Shown here: piece by piece, positions 63,748 through 64,000 of the stretch | How the letters are laid out: every line of letters starts with the position of its first letter | Position numbering within the stretch: position 1 is the stretch's first letter | Source of the DNA: AP-15 sp963736715 | Lineage (GTDB): Bacteria > Pseudomonadota > Alphaproteobacteria > ATCC43930 > CGMCC-115725 | Reading direction: 5' to 3' | Assembly: GCA_963736715.1 (NCBI GenBank) | Contig: CAVTQA010000036.1 | Coordinates: forward strand, 4,285-68,284 | DNA: 64,000 bases | The notes under the pieces: generated by a model | The model's database searches: none | What the model was told of the DNA's origin: nothing | What the model saw: only the letters and a program-made list of their open reading frames with translations | Position numbers and translations under genes: made by a program

Positions 63748-64000
63748 GTGAGTATCTCTTATCAATCTATGGTTGTGATTGCAGTGGCAACGGCACTCGC
63801 GGTGCCGAGCCTCGCGACCGCACAACAACACCCTGCCGCCCTCGGCGATCTGATGACCGCGTTCGTGCAGCCGCGCCACATCAAGCTCGGTCTCGCCGGG
63901 AACGAGCAAAACTGGGCCTATACCGCCTACGAGCTCGAGCAGCTGCGCGAAACCTTCGCCGATGTCGCCGAGATCATGCCGAAATATCGAGATCTATCGA
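63748..64000 (+). CDS. Secreted protein, 5' part (runs off the window)
   Basis: From GTG 63748 (GGAACGAG upstream) the frame is open to the edge of the window. The first 28 residues (VSISYQSMVVIAVATALAVP then SLATAQQH) form a signal peptide with a plausible cleavage after ATA. The mature part (LMTAFVQPRHIKLGLAGNEQ, NWAYTAYELEQLRETFADVA) resembles periplasmic hypothetical proteins of rhizobia that I cannot name. ATG 63769 is an alternative start but would shorten the signal peptide. Confidence 0.6.
   Translation, partial: MSISYQSMVVIAVATALAVPSLATAQQHPAALGDLMTAFVQPRHIKLGLAGNEQNWAYTAYELEQLRETFADVAEIMPKYRDLS

Overview
The window looks like chromosomal DNA of a high-GC alphaproteobacterium of the Hyphomicrobiales (Bradyrhizobium/Rhodopseudomonas/Xanthobacter-like). 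Evidence is the FixL-FixJ-FixK oxygen-control set, rhizobial-type small proteins, and ten FixK/FNR boxes of the TTGAT-N4-ATCAA type, most of which sit about 41.5 bases upstream of a plausible transcription start. Species identity is inference.

Layout. (1) 1-23382 is a tandem duplication with a 14,285-bp period. The repeated unit carries a decayed mgtA, fixK, a receiver protein, an ABC membrane-domain gene, a CBS-BON protein, an NDP-forming acyl-CoA synthetase/GNAT fusion, a CBS-pair protein, two decayed genes, a small FixK-box gene, fixL, fixJ and a decayed usp. The novel joint is visible at 9097/9098, where usp is fused to the middle of mgtA. One copy of the ABC gene carries an IS5-family insertion; the empty site is at the left edge of the window. 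(2) 23.5-26.8 kb holds a truncated membrane gene, a scrambled IS1634-family remnant and two small genes. (3) 26.8-33.05 kb (minus strand) is a three-gene operon: GltD-like flavoprotein with a ferredoxin tail, pyruvate:ferredoxin oxidoreductase (NifJ) and a dihydroorotate-dehydrogenase-like flavoprotein. (4) 33.3-38.6 kb (plus strand) is a soluble group-3-type [NiFe] hydrogenase operon (HydB, a cyclic-nucleotide-binding protein, HydG, HydD, HydA, protease, HypA-like). One perfect FixK box lies between regions 3 and 4. (5) 38.66-45.6 kb (minus strand) is a glycolysis/gluconeogenesis block: gap, pgk, gpmA (frameshifted), ppsA, pfkB, with FixK boxes before gap and ppsA. (6) 45.8-57.7 kb mixes intact genes (MgtA-type ATPase, tandem UspA, SDR, PPK2, receiver) with a dense field of gene fragments (ornithine decarboxylase, VIT/CCC1, IS110, kup, multicopper oxidase, luciferase-like, amidase, SnoaL/NTF2, coxL, aldo/keto reductase, tyrosine recombinase, DNA methylase, MFS). 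(7) 57.8-64 kb has a HisE/MazG-like gene, a small unknown, UspA, a UPF0182 membrane protein, two Hsp20 genes, a nifJ fragment and the start of a secreted protein.

How it works together (inference). FixL senses oxygen, FixJ passes the signal, and FixK turns on an oxygen-limitation island. Glycolysis feeds pyruvate to NifJ. Reduced ferredoxin or NAD(P)H goes to the hydrogenase. Acetyl-CoA could be converted to acetate plus ATP by the synthetase/GNAT fusion, whose NDP-forming half keeps the expected phospho-histidine. Usp, CBS, Hsp20 and PPK2 proteins supply maintenance functions, much like a dormancy regulon. This pairing of PFOR, ADP-forming acetyl-CoA synthetase and HydBGDA hydrogenase resembles fermentation in Pyrococcus. 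No CRISPR array, rRNA or convincing tRNA was seen.
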